Shown piece by piece: positions 13,221 through 13,331 of a stretch of 13,331 bases of DNA (position 1 is its first letter; every line of letters starts with the position of its first letter). This DNA is from an uncultured delta proteobacterium (GTDB taxonomy: Bacteria; Myxococcota_A; Bradymonadia; REDH01). The notes below the pieces were generated by a model. That model saw only the letters and a list, made by a program, of their open reading frames with translations, was not told the DNA's origin and made no database searches. The stretch is from contig CAIQPA010000282.1 in the NCBI GenBank assembly GCA_903873545.1, positions 1 through 13,331 of the forward strand, in the 5' to 3' direction. The translations under genes were made by a program, and so were the position numbers.

Positions 13221-13331
13221 GTGAGCAAGCGGGAGAAGCAGGCAGCCAAGGCCGCAGCCCAGGGGCCCGAGGCCTTCGACCGCTGGTTTGCAGCGCGCTA
13301 CGGCGACCGCTGGCCCGCGCTCCGGGCTGCC
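13221..13331 (+). CDS. N-terminus of a gene, possibly an RsmB/NOP-type RNA methyltransferase (cut by window edge)
   Basis: 37 codons are visible and the rest lies outside. The first 14 residues are rich in Lys, Ala and Glu (SKREKQAAKAAAQ). FDRWFAARYGDRWPALRAA follows, which resembles the opening of some RsmB/NOP-family RNA cytosine-C5 methyltransferases, where a W-P-x-L stretch precedes the catalytic domain. The catalytic motifs would lie beyond the window, so the family is a guess. GTG 13221 has GGAG 6 bases ahead (13211-13214), and no other start is plausible. A possible -10 box TAGACT at 13170-13175 has only a poor -35 match upstream. Confidence 0.5.
   Translation, partial: MSKREKQAAKAAAQGPEAFDRWFAARYGDRWPALRAA

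Overview
The window comes from a GC-rich bacterial chromosome, most likely a member of the Myxococcota or a close deltaproteobacterial relative. The best lineage marker is the protein at 11873-13150. It is a secreted cysteine-rich protein ending in a Cys-containing motif, a hydrophobic stretch and RRRR, which is the layout of a MYXO-CTERM sorting signal. Codons end strongly in C or G, with CTC favoured for Leu. Six of the eleven genes appear to start with TTG. Nothing here points to a phage, an insertion sequence, a CRISPR array or an RNA gene.

Layout. (1) At the left edge a minus-strand pair: a metallo-beta-lactamase-fold hydrolase (604-1425), then, after a 3-base gap, the N-terminal 200 codons of a HutF-type formimidoylglutamate deiminase (1-600, runs off the window). 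(2) A divergent promoter region (1426-1647). (3) A tight plus-strand operon (1648-7275): a 937-residue helical-repeat protein, a minimal M50 site-2-type membrane protease, a small lipoprotein and a COG2509-type FAD-dependent dehydrogenase. Junctions are 35 bases, TTGA and ATGA. (4) A gap with a strong 12-bp hairpin, then an ADP-ribosylglycohydrolase-family gene (7459-8559). (5) A YcbB/LdtD-type L,D-transpeptidase lipoprotein on the minus strand (8556-10688), whose stop overlaps the previous stop inside a perfect 12-bp palindrome. (6) A second divergent promoter region, then a class II glutamine amidotransferase (10853-11701). (7) The MYXO-CTERM cysteine-rich protein (11873-13150), an intrinsic terminator, and the first 37 codons of a gene starting at 13221, possibly an RsmB/NOP-type RNA methyltransferase.

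How the parts relate. HutF acts in histidine breakdown, and the hydrolase ahead of it is probably co-transcribed. The operon at 1648-7275 combines a membrane protease and a lipoprotein with a cytosolic repeat protein and a flavoprotein; no shared pathway can be read from sequence. The L,D-transpeptidase, the lipoprotein and the MYXO-CTERM protein are envelope proteins. The rest looks like ordinary chromosomal housekeeping and accessory genes. I did not find a clear new multi-gene system. The most distinctive signals are regulatory or structural: the composite promoter with a dyad at 11800-11828, the hairpin at 7392-7419, the 17-bp-spaced promoter set, the heavy TTG start use, and the five-fold cysteine repeat.
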